NCBI RefSeq assembly: GCF_016055185.1
Contig: NZ_JAECVR010000003.1
Coordinates: forward strand, 62,001 to 126,000
DNA length: 64,000 nucleotides
Reading direction: 5' to 3'
Source: Paenactinomyces guangxiensis
GTDB taxonomy: Bacteria; Bacillota; Bacilli; Thermoactinomycetales; Thermoactinomycetaceae
Positions within the stretch are counted from its first letter, which is position 1, and the number at the start of each line of letters is the position of its first letter. Shown in pieces: positions 63,255-64,000 of this stretch. The notes under the pieces were generated by a model. That model searched no databases, was not told the origin of the DNA, and was given only the letters and a program-made list of their open reading frames with translations. The position numbers and the translations under genes are program-made.

Positions 63255-63566
63255 TTAGATAAAAATATGGTTGAGGAAAATTTGATTCTTGTTTTTCAGG
63301 GTAAAAGTATCCTGGTTGGGCTGGTATTCAATCCATACTTCCGGATAAAAGTAAGTTTGACTGTGGGTGTCCATCACTACGGTCAGCCCCTCTCCCACGG
63401 GGAAGCGGCGATCCGTCGGCAGTGCCTGATCCCAGTTCATCTCAAACAAAATATCAGCACCGCAGCCGCACCCTTCGTCCATCGCCACCAGTCTCAAGAC
63501 AGCCTCCGGGTCTGGCTTTCTGCTGCTCAATGCTTTTCTTGCTTCAGGGGTTACATGTACATCCAA
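63255..63566 (-). CDS. IscA/HesB-fold iron-sulfur protein (YqkB-like)
   Basis: A 103-residue protein. The central EGCGCG motif supplies cysteines, and VWIEYQPNQDTFTLKNKNQI matches the C-terminus of Bacillus YqkB-type proteins. It lacks the usual third cysteine pair of classic IscA. Role probably in iron-sulfur or iron handling. The start was moved to TTG 63566, 8 nt after GGAGG. It precedes the GDPD gene by 13 nt. Confidence 0.82.
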   Translation of the reverse strand: MDVHVTPEARKALSSRKPDPEAVLRLVAMDEGCGCGADILFEMNWDQALPTDRRFPVGEGLTVVMDTHSQTYFYPEVWIEYQPNQDTFTLKNKNQIFLNHIFI

Positions 63567-63598
63567 AAGCAAAACCTCCACAACTGGCCCGATCCGTT

Positions 63599-64000
63599 TT
63601 ATCCAAAGCGCATGGCTAATTGTATCAGAGTTCTTACACTTGAACCCGTTGCCCCTTTCGGGTGGATGCCATTATTTTTGCCGGAGCTTGCTGTCCCGGC
63701 GATATCCAGGTGAACCAACGGTGTATCTTCGGCGAACTGTTTGAGGAACATACCGCCCTGGATGGCGCCTGCCGGTGAGCCGGCATCATTCTTCAGATCG
63801 GCAATCTCACTTTTTACATATGCCTCATATTCATCATACATCGGCAGCTCCCAGACTCGTTCACCGGCAATCCGGGCCGCTGTCTTCACTTCATGTCCCC
63901 ATTCGTCATCATTGGTCATCAAACCGGCCGTTTCATAACCGAGAGCCACCACAACGGCACCGGTGAGAGTGGCAACATCGACCAATTTAGTGGCCCCAAG
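63599..64000 (-). CDS. Leucyl aminopeptidase (M17), C-terminal part
   Basis: The last 133 residues of a cytosolic dimetal aminopeptidase that runs off the right edge. LVDVATLTGAVVVALG, LPMYDEYEAYVKSEIADLKN, AGAIQGGMFLKQF and HLDIAGTA are the M17 C-terminal signatures. The catalytic NTDAEGR segment is outside the window. Confidence 0.9.
   Translation of the reverse strand, partial: LGATKLVDVATLTGAVVVALGYETAGLMTNDDEWGHEVKTAARIAGERVWELPMYDEYEAYVKSEIADLKNDAGSPAGAIQGGMFLKQFAEDTPLVHLDIAGTASSGKNNGIHPKGATGSSVRTLIQLAMRFG

Overview
The window reads as one chromosomal segment of an endospore-forming Bacillales bacterium with moderate GC. Thermoactinomycetaceae is my best guess, but I cannot prove the family from the sequence alone. 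It carries sporulation regulators (SpoIIGA, pro-sigma-E, sigma-G, SpoVD, SpoVE, a YteA-type and an RsfA-type regulator), a bacillithiol gene (bshC) and a T-box leader. Gene order follows the Bacillus subtilis yllB-ylmH and ylb/yla blocks.

Layout: 1-3.9 kb holds a partial YteA-like gene, an amino-acid permease, an RsgA-type GTPase with an unusual leader, and a small Hsp20. From 3.9 to 43 kb almost everything lies on the minus strand. In transcription order it runs panE, an MFS exporter, bshC, ahcY, then the division and cell-wall cluster mraZ-rsmH-ftsL-pbpB-spoVD-murE-murF-mraY-murD-spoVE-murG-murB-murA-divIB-ftsA-ftsZ. The sporulation switch spoIIGA-sigE-sigG follows, then a VWA lipoprotein, ylmC-ylmD-ylmE-sepF-yggT-ylmH-divIVA, and T-box-controlled ileS. 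From 43.5 to 50 kb there is an MFS transporter and a leucine/isovaleryl-CoA catabolic operon like yngHA-yngHB-yngG-yngF-yngE. From 50 to 64 kb come ylbP, an RsfA regulator, fabV, a sulfur/redox group (cysteine synthase, rhodanese, two ResA-like thioredoxins, CcdA), a yla-type cluster, nfo, a GDPD, an IscA-like protein and the C-terminal end of a leucyl aminopeptidase.

Most genes are ordinary; the unusual material is non-coding. (1) Two short gene-less elements at 30.2 and 42.4 kb share a hairpin left part and a 34-nt right end resembling the omega-RNA 3' end of IS200/IS605 TnpB elements; one supplies the spoVD stop codon. (2) A promoter-driven, multi-hairpin leader with two terminators and a competing antiterminator lies before divIB-ftsA-ftsZ. 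(3) A compact structured RNA with its own terminator lies between spoVD and murE. (4) A short-peptide plus switchable-hairpin leader precedes the RsgA gene. (5) A long hairpin buries the sigG ribosome-binding site and overlaps its probable promoter. (6) A three-hairpin leader precedes ahcY, and an eight-unit 11-13 bp repeat array lies upstream of spoVD. MraZ-type operators, a spoIIG promoter with a 22-bp spacer and an isoleucine T-box confirm known regulation.

Many start codons were moved downstream of the longest open frame to match ribosome-binding sites; this is stated where done. No tRNA, rRNA or CRISPR array was seen.
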